This document shows positions 9,129-15,852 of a DNA stretch of 64,000 bases, piece after piece. A program made the translations under genes and the position numbers. Under the pieces are notes generated by a model that saw nothing but the letters and a program-made list of their open reading frames with translations, ran no database searches and was not told the DNA's origin. Each line of letters begins with the position of its first letter. Positions within the stretch are counted from its first letter, which is position 1. This DNA comes from Chryseobacterium camelliae (GTDB taxonomy: Bacteria > Bacteroidota > Bacteroidia > Flavobacteriales > Weeksellaceae), in assembly GCF_030818575.1 (NCBI RefSeq), contig NZ_JAUTAL010000001.1, forward strand, positions 1,054,001 through 1,118,000. Reading direction: 5' to 3'.

Positions 9129-10031
9129 ATGATACACCGATTCAGACTCACCGTTCTGTTTGCCTTTATGATCTGCTGCCAGGCTTTTGCCCAGACTACA
9201 GATAACCTGAAAGAAAGAATACAGCAGATTATTTCATCAAAGAATGCTGAAGTAGGCGTTGCCATTAAAAGCCAGGACGGCAGGGATACCTTATCCATTA
9301 ACGGCGACAGGCATTTTCCGCTGCAAAGCGTGTTTAAGTTCCATATTGCATTAGCGGTCCTTTCACAAGTTGACCAGGGTAAATTCAGCCTCAACCAGAA
9401 AATAAAGATAGGGAAGAAGGATTTATTACCGGATCTGTACAGCCCGATCCGAGATCAGTATCCTAACGGGGTAACGCTCCCATTGTCTAAAATACTGGAA
9501 TATACAGTTTCACAAAGCGACAATGTGGGCTGTGAACTTTTGCTGAAAATGATCGGCGGCCCGGAAGTAGTAGAAAAGTACTGTAAGGACAGCGGAGTGA
9601 AAGATATTTCCATTAAAATCAATGAAGAAACCCAACAGGCCAACTGGGACCTCCAATTCCTGAACTGGACTACCCCGAAAGCAGGCAACGAAATCCTGGA
9701 ACTTTTCTATGCCAATCCCAACAAACTGCTCTCGAAGAAGAGTTACGATTTCATCTGGAAGGTGATGCGGGAAACTGAAACGGGAGAGAACAGGCTCCGG
9801 GGACAGCTGCCTAAGAAAACAGTGGTGGCACATAAGACAGGGTCTTCAGGCTCCAATAAAGAGGGCATTACTGCTGCTGTTAATGATATGGGAATTGTCT
9901 TTCTGCCTAACGGAAAGCATTATTTCATTACTGTTTTTGTCACAAAGTCCACGGAAAATGCAGAAACGAACGAGAAAATCATCGCCGATATCTCAAAGGC
10001 AGCCTGGGATTATTTCAACAGAAAGAAATAG
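9129..10031 (+). CDS. bla: Class A beta-lactamase (Bacteroidota A2-type, CIA/CGA/CME-like)
   Basis: Periplasmic serine beta-lactamase of 300 residues. A signal peptide (to about Ala21, FAFMICCQAFAQ) precedes the catalytic motifs: Ser67-Val-Phe-Lys70, Ser130-Asp-Asn132, an omega-loop glutamate in INEE (166-167), and Lys236-Thr-Gly238 followed by SSG. The QSDNVGCELLL and KTGSSGSNKEG contexts are those of the extended-spectrum enzymes found in Chryseobacterium and Elizabethkingia (CIA, CGA, CME) and more distantly VEB/PER. It is likely an intrinsic chromosomal gene. A TATATTTG box lies at 9030-9037 and a terminator hairpin at 10100. The spectrum of drugs hydrolysed cannot be read from sequence. 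Confidence 0.93.
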   Translation: MIHRFRLTVLFAFMICCQAFAQTTDNLKERIQQIISSKNAEVGVAIKSQDGRDTLSINGDRHFPLQSVFKFHIALAVLSQVDQGKFSLNQKIKIGKKDLLPDLYSPIRDQYPNGVTLPLSKILEYTVSQSDNVGCELLLKMIGGPEVVEKYCKDSGVKDISIKINEETQQANWDLQFLNWTTPKAGNEILELFYANPNKLLSKKSYDFIWKVMRETETGENRLRGQLPKKTVVAHKTGSSGSNKEGITAAVNDMGIVFLPNGKHYFITVFVTKSTENAETNEKIIADISKAAWDYFNRKK

Positions 10032-10421
10032 TATCATGCGTATAAAATAGTCAGTCAGCAACTTTAAACAGTTACTTACACGGCATTTATAAAAGAATAT
10101 AGCATACCTGAAATGAAGGTATGCTAATTTTTTTATGTACTTCAAACCGCCGGCTGCGGGATCCTCATTCCTTTCTCCACATGGAAAGTCAGGAGGATTA
10201 TTATTTTCATCAACAAAGATGAGGCATCCATTACAGCAGATGGCATAAGCATTACGGCCAGCTATAGCAGAAACATGGGCTCCGTGCCTGTTGGTTATAT
10301 TTTCAGTTCTTTCCTGTTGAGTAGGATTGCATTTCTCTCTTAACATCCGCTTACAACAATTTACATTCATACAGAAAATATAGGCATCTGCATCCAGTCT
10401 GAGGCATTCTGCATCTTCCAT
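9993..10421 (-). CDS. Possible small cysteine-rich ORF or gene remnant
   Basis: An open frame of 142 codons on the minus strand. Its first 95 codons have codon use like the neighbours and a cysteine-rich product (FCMNVNCCKRMLREKC, ICCNGCLIFVDE), which suggests real coding history. The frame then runs through the bla terminator hairpin and into the 3' end of bla, which suggests that the original stop has been lost or that the gene is decayed. Directly upstream, in the same frame, SKIALIDNTK and a TAG stop precede the ATG, as if a longer gene had been split. I do not recognise the family. Low confidence as a functional gene. Confidence 0.3.
   Translation of the reverse strand: MEDAECLRLDADAYIFCMNVNCCKRMLREKCNPTQQERTENITNRHGAHVSAIAGRNAYAICCNGCLIFVDENNNPPDFPCGERNEDPAAGGLKYIKKLAYLHFRYAIFFYKCRVSNCLKLLTDYFIRMILFLSVEIIPGCL
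10100..10134 (+). terminator. Terminator after the beta-lactamase gene
   Basis: Perfect 10-bp stem TAGCATACCT / AGGTATGCTA with a 7-base loop, followed by a run of seven Ts after AA. It lies 68 bases past the bla stop. Confidence 0.8.
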
Positions 10422-10464
10422 CTATTTGGTATTGTCAATAAGAGCAATTTTGCTCAAAAAAATA

Positions 10465-11574
10465 ATGGAGCGAGAAAAATTTTACGGGCTGGACCACCTG
10501 AGAGCTGTTGCCATTCTGCTGGTGCTGTTGTATCATTACCGAATGTTTGAACATCCGGCGTGGATTGATACCATTGGCTGGGTTGGCTGGACCGGCGTGG
10601 ATCTGTTTTTTGTGCTGAGCGGCTTCCTGATCTCCAGCCAGTTGTTCGGGGAAATCAGCCAATACGGTACTATCCGGCTGAAAAGTTTTTTTACCAAACG
10701 GTTTTTCAGGATCATTCCGCCATACGCGTTAACGTTGTTGCTGTATTTCTGCTTTCCCGCATTCCGGGAAAGGGAAGCGCTTCCGCCGTTGTGGAAATTC
10801 CTTTCCTTTACGCAGAACTATGGATTGAATGTGATTGACAACGGGACATTTTCGCACGCCTGGTCATTGTGCATCGAGGAACAGTTTTACCTGGTGCTTC
10901 CGTTGTCGTTATTGCTTTTGGTGCGGCTCAAGGCGATGAAATATGTGAAGTCCGCCATTCTTTTCCTGCTTATTCTCACTATGCTGTTAAGGTTTTTTTT
11001 CTGGGCGCATGCTGTCCTTCCGCTCCGGGAAACGCCTGAATTCTGGAAAGCGTGGTATATGAAGATCTATTATCCCACCTATACTCGCCTGGACGGATTG
11101 GCCATCGGCGTGCTGATGGGATATTGGTATCAATTTTCATCCAGGTTTAAAGCTATCATCCATACAAATGGAAATCTCCTGACTGTTGCAGGAGTTCTGG
11201 CCATTGTTTTTTCCTTGTGGTTCTGTAAAGACCAGTATTCCGCACAGGCTTCGGTTTTCGGGTTTACTCTGGTGGCAGCCAGTTACGGGCTCCTGGTAGC
11301 GGGAGCGCTTTCAAGGTCTTCGTTCCTCGGCCGGAATCCCAATATGATCACATCGCAACTGGCTGTCCTGTCCTATGCCATTTATCTGTCCCACAAAGGA
11401 ATCATCCATCTGGTACAGCGCTTTCTGGATCAGTATAACATCCCGGTTTCAGATACTATCGTATTGCTCCTTTGCCTGATCAGCTGTGTCATGGTTGGGC
11501 TGCTGTACCGGTATACCATCGAAAAGCCGTCTGCTCAGATCAAAAATAAAATCCTTAATAAATACCATTTATGA
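10465..11574 (+). CDS. Acyltransferase 3 family membrane protein (OafA/YrhL type)
   Basis: Inner-membrane O-acyltransferase of 369 residues with about ten hydrophobic segments. The start at 10465 gives the family opening FYGLDHLRAVAILLVLLYHY, where the conserved His is at residue 18; other family landmarks are VDLFFVLSGFLIS and SHAWSLCIEEQFYLVLP. Members acetylate surface polysaccharides, peptidoglycan or lipids. A longer start at 10426 exists but lacks support. The stop overlaps the next gene's start (ATGA), so the NTF2-like protein is probably made from the same transcript. The acceptor is unknown. Confidence 0.88.
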   Translation: MEREKFYGLDHLRAVAILLVLLYHYRMFEHPAWIDTIGWVGWTGVDLFFVLSGFLISSQLFGEISQYGTIRLKSFFTKRFFRIIPPYALTLLLYFCFPAFREREALPPLWKFLSFTQNYGLNVIDNGTFSHAWSLCIEEQFYLVLPLSLLLLVRLKAMKYVKSAILFLLILTMLLRFFFWAHAVLPLRETPEFWKAWYMKIYYPTYTRLDGLAIGVLMGYWYQFSSRFKAIIHTNGNLLTVAGVLAIVFSLWFCKDQYSAQASVFGFTLVAASYGLLVAGALSRSSFLGRNPNMITSQLAVLSYAIYLSHKGIIHLVQRFLDQYNIPVSDTIVLLLCLISCVMVGLLYRYTIEKPSAQIKNKILNKYHL

Positions 11575-12068
11575 AAAACATTCATCTGCTCATCTTCATG
11601 CTGCTGTCCGGTTTTGCGACGGCTCAGAACTACACCACAGAAAAAAAGGAAATCGAAACCGTTGTCCGGCAGGTTAAAGAAAGCATCATCAGGAAAGATT
11701 CGGCAACATTTTACAGCCTGTTCCATGAAAATCCAGTGGTATGGATCGGTATGGTTAAAAACAGATCGCAGGCAAAACGTCTGGAAGTGAATCCTTTGAA
11801 CATTAAAAATGACTTTAAAGATACGTATGAAAACTTCTTCCGCTATGTTTTGAAACCGGGAAAGAAGGAAGAAGAATTCAGGAATATCCGCATCATCAAC
11901 GATGATGTTGTGGCAAGCGTAACTTTCGATTATACCTTTCGTGAAGGCCAGACCGTCACCAATTGGGGCTGTGAATCCTGGCACCTGATCAAAGCAGCAG
12001 GAAAATGGAAAATTGTGAGTGTTATTTATTCTATAGAAAACGCAAAATTTTTCCCGGAACCTGAGTAA
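11571..12068 (+). CDS. Secreted NTF2/SnoaL-like protein
   Basis: A 165-residue protein with signal peptide MKNIHLLIFMLLSGFATAQ. The rest has the pattern of the NTF2-like (SnoaL/DUF4440) fold: a helical start (KEIETVVRQVKESIIRKDSATFYSLFHENPVVWIGM) and a strand-rich end (TVTNWGCESWHLIKAAGKWKIVSVIYSIE). Such proteins often bind small ligands or have no catalysis. It overlaps the upstream acyltransferase by four bases, so the two are expressed together, but no functional link is visible. Assignment rests on pattern, not on a diagnostic residue. Confidence 0.7.
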   Translation: MKNIHLLIFMLLSGFATAQNYTTEKKEIETVVRQVKESIIRKDSATFYSLFHENPVVWIGMVKNRSQAKRLEVNPLNIKNDFKDTYENFFRYVLKPGKKEEEFRNIRIINDDVVASVTFDYTFREGQTVTNWGCESWHLIKAAGKWKIVSVIYSIENAKFFPEPE

Positions 12069-12121
12069 ATCTGCGCCATCCGCGAGCGGAAAAATAAAAA
12101 TAAAATGATCTACAGGCATTC

Positions 12122-12154
12122 AAACCTCATAGTTTTTCAAAATCTATGAGGTTT
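12122..12154. repeat. Palindromic repeat, family A, copy 1 (degenerate)
   Basis: Inverted repeat AAACCTCATAG...CTATGAGGTTT with two mismatches in the arms. It matches copies at 12946 and 13297. Flanking sequence (ATGATCT.ACAGGCATTCAAACC before it) is shared too, so it is part of a larger composite repeat. Confidence 0.8.
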
Positions 12155-12185
12155 AACCCTATAAAAGTCAAATACCGGATACACA

Positions 12186-12296
12186 TTTCATCAGAAAACT
12201 CCATCATTTGCTTTATCAGCCTCCTTTGTCCAGGATGTAAATAAAGAAAATCTGTGAGACCTGTGCCATCTGCGAACTATAAAAAAAATACAGCAA
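12186..12296. repeat. Composite repeat segment, shared with 13168-13282
   Basis: About 110 bases running from ACACATTTCAT, through a TTTATCA..CTCC.TTGTCC segment, to ATCTGCGAA-type sequence are found again, diverged, at 13168-13282. No coding potential is seen. It links the two palindrome families into one recurring unit. Confidence 0.6.
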
Positions 12297-12415
12297 TTAT
12301 TTTTCAGGTTTGGGTTTTCTGGATTGATTTACATTATTTTCCCAAGTCAGAGACCGCGAATATTTTTTCATTGAAATATGAAGGTATGGCATTAAGCTGA
12401 TATATTGAAACTGCC

Positions 12416-12460
12416 TTACGGATTTCCGTATGGTTGTGAAAAAAGACCAGAATATATTTG
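12416..12460 (+). promoter_or_regulatory. Island-type promoter 1: TTACGG-N4-CCGTAT, N21, TATATTTG
   Basis: 16-base inverted repeat TTACGGATTTCCGTAT (12416-12431), then exactly 21 bases, then the -7 box TATATTTG (12453-12460). The same layout occurs at 14860, 15498 and 19305. It places the transcript start near 12467 and so forces the start codon of the next gene to 12481 rather than 12430. Confidence 0.65.
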
Positions 12461-12480
12461 TTGCACAAAATAGATACATT

Positions 12481-12774
12481 ATGGTAAATTACACTGAGGA
12501 GGATTTGCTCCACCACGATTACATTAACACCACAACTAATGCAGATAACCCGGATTACATCGCTATTCGTGATCGGGAACGTGTCAGCAAAAGAGAACGC
12601 TATGAAGTGGTTTATTTTTGCGATGCATTTGTAAAAAAATACGACGTTCCCAAAACTAAGGAAAGTTTTCAAAAAGTGGAAAAATTGATCAGGCTTCCGC
12701 AAGCCAGTGCTATAGTGATGCGGGATAAGCTCAATGCATTTGTAGCAGAAAACTGGAATAAGGGCCTGGTTTAA
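12481..12774 (+). CDS. Hypothetical protein, 97 aa
   Basis: Small charged protein, MVNYTEEDLLHHDYIN... with a basic middle (RDRERVSKRERYEVVYFCDAF) and an end rich in hydrophobic/charged heptads (KVEKLIRLPQASAIVMRDKLNAF). The frame is open back to 12430, but the promoter box TATATTTG at 12453-12460 lies inside that extension, so I choose the ATG at 12481. No signal peptide or membrane segment; family not recognised. It stands alone between palindromic repeats and shares its promoter type with the genes of the AT-rich island further on. The opposite-strand frame over the same bases looks like a shadow. Confidence 0.65.
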   Translation: MVNYTEEDLLHHDYINTTTNADNPDYIAIRDRERVSKRERYEVVYFCDAFVKKYDVPKTKESFQKVEKLIRLPQASAIVMRDKLNAFVAENWNKGLV

Positions 12775-12843
12775 AACAGACAATGTAATGCAGGCAAATA
12801 TCTTCTGCAAAAATCAGTTTGCTTAGGGTGTTGTGTTATTTCT

Positions 12844-12880
12844 AAACCTAACGGGTTTTGGAAACCCGTTAGGTTTTTTT
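12844..12880. repeat. Palindromic repeat, family B, copy 1
   Basis: Perfect inverted repeat AACCTAACGGGTTT / AAACCCGTTAGGTT with a short loop and a T run, near identical to 13101-13138. It could act as a terminator for the 97-residue protein gene, 70 bases upstream. Confidence 0.85.
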
Positions 12881-12945
12881 ACTGCCAATAAGCCTATAAA
12901 AATGAAATAATGAGTACACATTTCAAAATGATCTGACAGGCATTC

Positions 12946-12979
12946 AAACCTCATAGGTTTTCAAAACCTATGAGGTTTT
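12946..12979. repeat. Palindromic repeat, family A, copy 2
   Basis: Perfect inverted repeat with arms AAACCTCATAGGTTTT / AAAACCTATGAGGTTT, identical to copy 3 at 13297. Preceded by the shared ATGATCTGACAGG.ATTC. Confidence 0.85.
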
Positions 12980-13100
12980 CCCATCGCAGCAAAATTTAAG
13001 ACGACAACAGAGGTAGGTGCAGGATAAAAATGATGATGAAAACATCTGTTCTTTCCTCTCTAAACCTTCAAGGTTTCCCAATTAGAGATCATCTATTTCT

Positions 13101-13138
13101 AAACCTAACGGGTTTTGGAAACCCGTTAGGTTTTTTTT
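13101..13138. repeat. Palindromic repeat, family B, copy 2
   Basis: Same palindrome as 12844-12880; the match extends on both sides (TATTTCT before, ACTGC.AATAAGCCTATAAAAATG after), giving a direct repeat of about 88 bases offset by 256. Confidence 0.85.
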
Positions 13139-13296
13139 ACTGCAAATAAGCCTATAAAAATGAAATACTGAGTACACATTTCATTAGAAAAATTCCACCC
13201 TTTACTTTATCAATCTCCTCTGTCCGGGATATAAATAAAAAATCTGCGCAATCTGCACCATCAGCGAGCAAAAATAAAATGATCTGACAGGTATTC

Positions 13297-13330
13297 AAAC
13301 CTCATAGGTTTTCAAAACCTATGAGGTTTT
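13297..13330. repeat. Palindromic repeat, family A, copy 3
   Basis: Perfect palindrome identical in the core to copy 2, ending in a T run. It lies 60 bases beyond the stop of the minus-strand gene at 13391 and may also work as a terminator. Confidence 0.85.
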
Positions 13331-13390
13331 TCTCACTGCAACACAAGCCTGTACAGATAAAATGAAAGACAATCTCCATCTACCAAACCT

Positions 13391-13957
13391 TCACCTTTCG
13401 CATTCTTCACCTTCTTCACCCTCTTTACTTTCTAAAAAAGCCTTCCTCCGTTCCAGAATGATAAACCCGGCATCCAGCATCTTCATCAGATGGATATAAG
13501 GACCCACCATATTCTTTTCCGGTCCGCAGCGGTAGGCGCCGAGGGAAAAGTAGACCATCCCGCCCAGGAAATAATCAAATTCCTTGACTCTATAATCGAT
13601 GAAAGCGGAATGAAAAACCAGCAGGGGATTTTGGTATTCTGCATCGGAAAGAAAGCCCTGCATGAGTGGGGATGAGATTTCAGCTGAATTGCTGAGCATC
13701 CATTTTTTGGCTTTCATCCGAAGAAAATACCCGGCACGGATGAATGATCGCATCGATTGGTGGAAATGGACCATCACGGAAAGGTCTTCATTGATCCAGT
13801 CTCTTTTCTGCACGGCATACTGCATGATGGTGTTCAAAAGGTCTTTGGCTGTGTTGAGGTCAACAGATTGAAAGAAATGTTCCATCATTTTCAGGCTGGA
13901 ATGCTTTTTAGGGCTTGGTTTAAGCCGGGATTGTAAATCTGTGGTTTCTTTTTTCAT
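13391..13957 (-). CDS. Hypothetical protein, 188 aa
   Basis: Probably all-helical cytoplasmic protein. I prefer the start at 13957 (MKKETTDLQSRLKPSPKKHS); the frame is open to 13996 with another ATG. After a basic N-terminus come helices rich in Phe and Met (MMEHFFQSVDLNTAKDLLNTI, then DLSVMVHFHQSMRSFIRAGYF) and a GGMVYFSLGAYRCG stretch. The end is acidic (KEGEEGEECER). I do not recognise the family. It sits between the palindrome array and the ncRNA/XRE pair, at the left border of the AT-rich island, and has GC content closer to the chromosome than to the island. Confidence 0.6.
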   Translation of the reverse strand: MKKETTDLQSRLKPSPKKHSSLKMMEHFFQSVDLNTAKDLLNTIMQYAVQKRDWINEDLSVMVHFHQSMRSFIRAGYFLRMKAKKWMLSNSAEISSPLMQGFLSDAEYQNPLLVFHSAFIDYRVKEFDYFLGGMVYFSLGAYRCGPEKNMVGPYIHLMKMLDAGFIILERRKAFLESKEGEEGEECER

Positions 13958-14272
13958 ACTATGTTTTTTTGTGTTGATGAGGTTCCGGTTGTGCATAGGA
14001 ATTCCCGGAACGGTTTGTTTTTATGAACTGTTCTTTTGTAACGGCAAACTTAAAAACAAGTTATTGATGTTTTAAAAAAGCTTTCCTGATGCCCATTGGC
14101 GGAGAAAAGAACCGGGTAACCAAAGGATCAAAAACAGTGGCCTCCGGGCACCGGAAAGCAGACATACACGGCTGCAAGCCGGTACATCCTAAAAAACACA
14201 CTTAACACTTATATAACACTTTATCGTTGAGAAGGATTGGCTTAGAACATTTGTAGATACAGCGGACTGCAT

Positions 14273-14446
14273 GAAATAAAAACGGCGTGGAGTTCTACAA
14301 TATCTAACTTGAGGTACTGGTATACCCTGGAACAAATAAGAGAACTCACGCCTAGGTCGTGAGCTTCCTGCTTATCGTCTCGTTCCTTTTAAATTACCAG
14401 TTTTCAAGTTGAGATTCTAAGCAATAGCTTCTAATAATCGTTGAAG
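14273..14446 (-). ncRNA. Probable structured (pseudoknotted) ncRNA
   Basis: No credible ORF, but dense pairing. Helix 1 joins 14284-14296 to 14341-14352 (12 bp, one bulge); helix 2 joins 14306-14312 and 14316-14322 to 14404-14410 and 14395-14401 (14 bp around a small internal loop). The order is 1L, 2L, 1R, 2R: an H-type pseudoknot. A third hairpin (CTCACG at 14345-14350 with CGTGAG at 14358-14363) competes with helix 1. Read on the minus strand, a promoter (14452-14486) precedes it and helix 1 is followed by GTTTTTATTT, like a terminator. Ends are estimates. Not tRNA, tmRNA or SRP RNA as far as I can tell. Confidence 0.55.
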
Positions 14447-14451
14447 TATCG

Positions 14452-14486
14452 CAAAATTACATCTTTGGATGTAATACATTTACAAA
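14452..14486 (-). promoter_or_regulatory. Promoter for the minus-strand ncRNA
   Basis: On the minus strand TTTG (14486-14483), 23 bases, then TAATTTTG (14459-14452), matching the Bacteroidota TTTG / TAnnTTTG pattern at the long end of the usual spacing. It points away from the XRE gene, so the two are divergent. Confidence 0.5.
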
Positions 14487-14506
14487 TATAAGAAAAAATC
14501 TGAGAT

Positions 14507-14524
14507 ATGGTAATATATTACCAT
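14507..14524. promoter_or_regulatory. 18-bp perfect palindrome, candidate operator
   Basis: ATGGTAATATATTACCAT is its own reverse complement. It lies between the ncRNA promoter and the XRE gene start (46 bases away), the natural place for an autoregulatory operator of a dimeric HTH protein acting on both divergent units. Binding is inferred. Confidence 0.6.
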
Positions 14525-14569
14525 GAAATATTTTGATGAAATTACAAAATTGCTGTTAATTATAAATTA

Positions 14570-14830
14570 ATGGATAGCAAAGACGTTTTAAAATTGTATA
14601 TGCAGTGTTTTTCTGAACATCTCAGAGAGATAAGAAAGGAAAAATATAATTCTATGGATGCTGTTGCACAAAATTCAGTTTTTGATTCCAGTAATTATAA
14701 TAAATATGAAAACGGTAAGGGAAATCCTACTATTGAAACCATACTTAAAATGGCTTCAGCATTTAAAATCCCTCCTAAAGAGTTGTTTGACTTTGAATTC
14801 GATATTGAGAAGTATAAAATTGAAGAATAA
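14570..14830 (+). CDS. XRE-family HTH regulator, 86 aa
   Basis: Small Cro/C1-type DNA-binding protein: HLREIRKEKYNSMDAVAQNS (helices 1-2), the recognition part FDSSNYNKYENGKGNPTIET, and ILKMASAFKIPPKELFDFEF (helices 4-5). It has no extra domain, so it is a simple repressor, like the regulators of phage or toxin-antitoxin modules. An 18-bp palindrome lies 46 bases upstream, and a structured RNA is transcribed divergently. A strong terminator follows at once, so it is monocistronic. AT-rich codon use marks the beginning of the island. Confidence 0.88.
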   Translation: MDSKDVLKLYMQCFSEHLREIRKEKYNSMDAVAQNSVFDSSNYNKYENGKGNPTIETILKMASAFKIPPKELFDFEFDIEKYKIEE

Positions 14831-14857
14831 TCCTGACGAAAGTCAGGATTTTTTTTG
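14829..14857 (+). terminator. Terminator after the XRE gene
   Basis: Perfect 9-bp stem AATCCTGAC / GTCAGGATT, GAAA tetraloop, then eight Ts. It starts within the XRE stop codon. Confidence 0.9.
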
Positions 14858-14859
14858 CT

Positions 14860-14904
14860 TTACGGAAACCCGTAATATTTAAAAGAAATAATGAAATAAG
14901 TTTG
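14860..14904 (+). promoter_or_regulatory. Island-type promoter 2: TTACGG-N4-CCGTAA, N21, TAAGTTTG
   Basis: Perfect inverted repeat TTACGGAAACCCGTAA (14860-14875), 21 bases, then -7 box TAAGTTTG (14897-14904), 47 bases before the lipoprotein ATG. No -33 TTTG is present where the repeat ends, so the repeat may be an activator site replacing it. Confidence 0.7.
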
Positions 14905-14951
14905 CAGTAATAAACATGAAGATATCTTAATTATAACTAAATAATAAATCC

Positions 14952-15353
14952 ATGAAAAAAATCGCTTTCTTTTTAATCATTCTAGTATCAATGGTCTCTT
15001 GTACAAATTACTATACGGTACTACTAACAGAAGATACCAATGTATATGCAGGTAGTAGTAATGAAAGTATTATAACTACAATACCTAAAGATACCCAAGT
15101 TTACATTTCCACTAAAGCAAATAAAAAAAACTACAAAAGAATAAAATGGGGAAATTATTATGGTCTGGCTTATAATCCAAGTTATACTTCTTATAGTGCA
15201 TACTCACCAGCCAAAAGCTATAATGCATCAACACCTTCCTATCATTATACGCCAAGCACAAGCAGCGGGGGAACGGTTCATGTAAAAGGCTACACTAAAA
15301 AAGATGGAACTCGTGTAAGTTCGCACACAAGAAGTGCTCCAAGAAGAAGATAA
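14952..15353 (+). CDS. Small lipoprotein with SH3-like segment
   Basis: A 133-residue protein with lipobox signal MKKIAFFLIILVSMVSC, so anchored at Cys17. Residues 20-70 (VLLTEDTNVYAGSSNESIIT then RIKWGNYYGLAYN) resemble bacterial SH3 (SH3b) domains. A Ser/Tyr/Thr-rich linker (SYTSYSAYSPAKSYNAS) leads to a basic C-terminal motif VHVKGYTKKDGTRVSSHTRS, a short motif I have seen in many small Bacteroidota and phage-associated proteins. Controlled by the island-type promoter at 14860 and closed by a terminator at 15382. A cell-wall or surface-binding role is inferred only. Confidence 0.8.
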   Translation: MKKIAFFLIILVSMVSCTNYYTVLLTEDTNVYAGSSNESIITTIPKDTQVYISTKANKKNYKRIKWGNYYGLAYNPSYTSYSAYSPAKSYNASTPSYHYTPSTSSGGTVHVKGYTKKDGTRVSSHTRSAPRRR

Positions 15354-15381
15354 TGAATTCAATTCAAGATAAATAAAATTT

Positions 15382-15414
15382 AAAACCTGGCTTATGCCAG
15401 GTTTTTTGTTTTTT
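15382..15414 (+). terminator. Terminator after the SH3-like lipoprotein gene
   Basis: Perfect 10-bp stem AAAACCTGGC / GCCAGGTTTT, loop TTAT, followed by a T-rich tail. Confidence 0.9.
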
Positions 15415-15497
15415 AGATGGAAGATGTCTACTTGTTTAATATGAAATTCAGTGAAAATACTGAACGGGAATTTTGTAATGGTTTTTATTTTTGTGTT

Positions 15498-15542
15498 TTA
15501 CGGAAAGCCGCAATAAGGTGAGTTGGTGGTTTTGTATTTTTG
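15498..15542 (+). promoter_or_regulatory. Island-type promoter 3: TTACGG-N4-CCGCAA, N21, TATTTTTG
   Basis: Inverted repeat TTACGGAAAGCCGCAA (15498-15513, one mismatch), exactly 21 bases, then TATTTTTG (15535-15542). It precedes two short ORFs (15590, 15648) and the HEPN-type gene at 15853; no other promoter is seen before that gene. Confidence 0.65.
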
Positions 15543-15589
15543 GATAGAATACAAAGCTTTAAAACTATTAAAGAGTAAAAAAACATTAG

Positions 15590-15670
15590 ATGGCACATGA
15601 ACCAAAACTTTCAGCATATATAATAAAATTAAATACAGTAAATAGAAATGTTGGAAAAAACCAATCGTAA
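15590..15670 (+). CDS. Very short ORF, 26 aa, possible remnant
   Basis: First ATG after promoter 3: MAHEPKLSAYIIKLNTVNRN, ending after 26 codons. The composition looks like the true N-terminus of a protein that has been lost, since the frame stops where a second ORF begins in another frame (15648). It could be a leader peptide or the stump of a decayed gene. Confidence 0.25.
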   Translation: MAHEPKLSAYIIKLNTVNRNVGKNQS

Positions 15671-15809
15671 TTTACTGAGAAATCTGATTGAAGATATAAC
15701 TACCAAGAATCTAGAAGATTCTTATATCTTTATTGAATTCTGCAGGAAATTTATTAATAGACTTGATAATAATCAAATTTATTCTGATTATATGGTTACT
15801 TTGTGTTAA
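15648..15809 (+). CDS. Small hypothetical ORF, 53 aa
   Basis: MLEKTNRNLLRNLIEDITTK... then YIFIEFCRKFINRLDNNQIY. It overlaps the end of the 26-codon ORF and stops 43 bases before the HEPN-type gene. Helical, mixed charge, no signal peptide; family not recognised. Its place between the promoter and the HEPN-type gene would fit a small partner (for example an antitoxin), but it may equally be part of a decayed gene. Confidence 0.3.
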   Translation: MLEKTNRNLLRNLIEDITTKNLEDSYIFIEFCRKFINRLDNNQIYSDYMVTLC

Positions 15810-15852
15810 TAAAATGGTTAAATTTTAAATTATCCTATAGTTAATTATTTTC

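Noticed and set aside
12430..12480. Start of the 97-aa gene at 12430
   Set aside because: The -7 box TATATTTG at 12453-12460 lies inside this extension and has the same spacing to its inverted repeat as three other promoters.
12334..12810. Minus-strand ORF of 158 codons opposite the 97-aa gene
   Set aside because: Product is rich in Cys, His and Ile with no fold pattern, and the plus strand has the better codon use and a promoter.
12122..13330. Repeated palindromes as a possible CRISPR array
   Set aside because: The repeats are perfect palindromes of two kinds at uneven distances (about 100-700 bases), the sequence between them is itself repeated, and no cas gene is near.
14273..14446. The structured RNA as tmRNA, SRP RNA, 6S RNA or tracrRNA
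   Set aside because: No tmRNA ends or tag frame, no SRP loop sequence, ends do not pair as in 6S RNA, and no Cas9 gene or repeat array is present.
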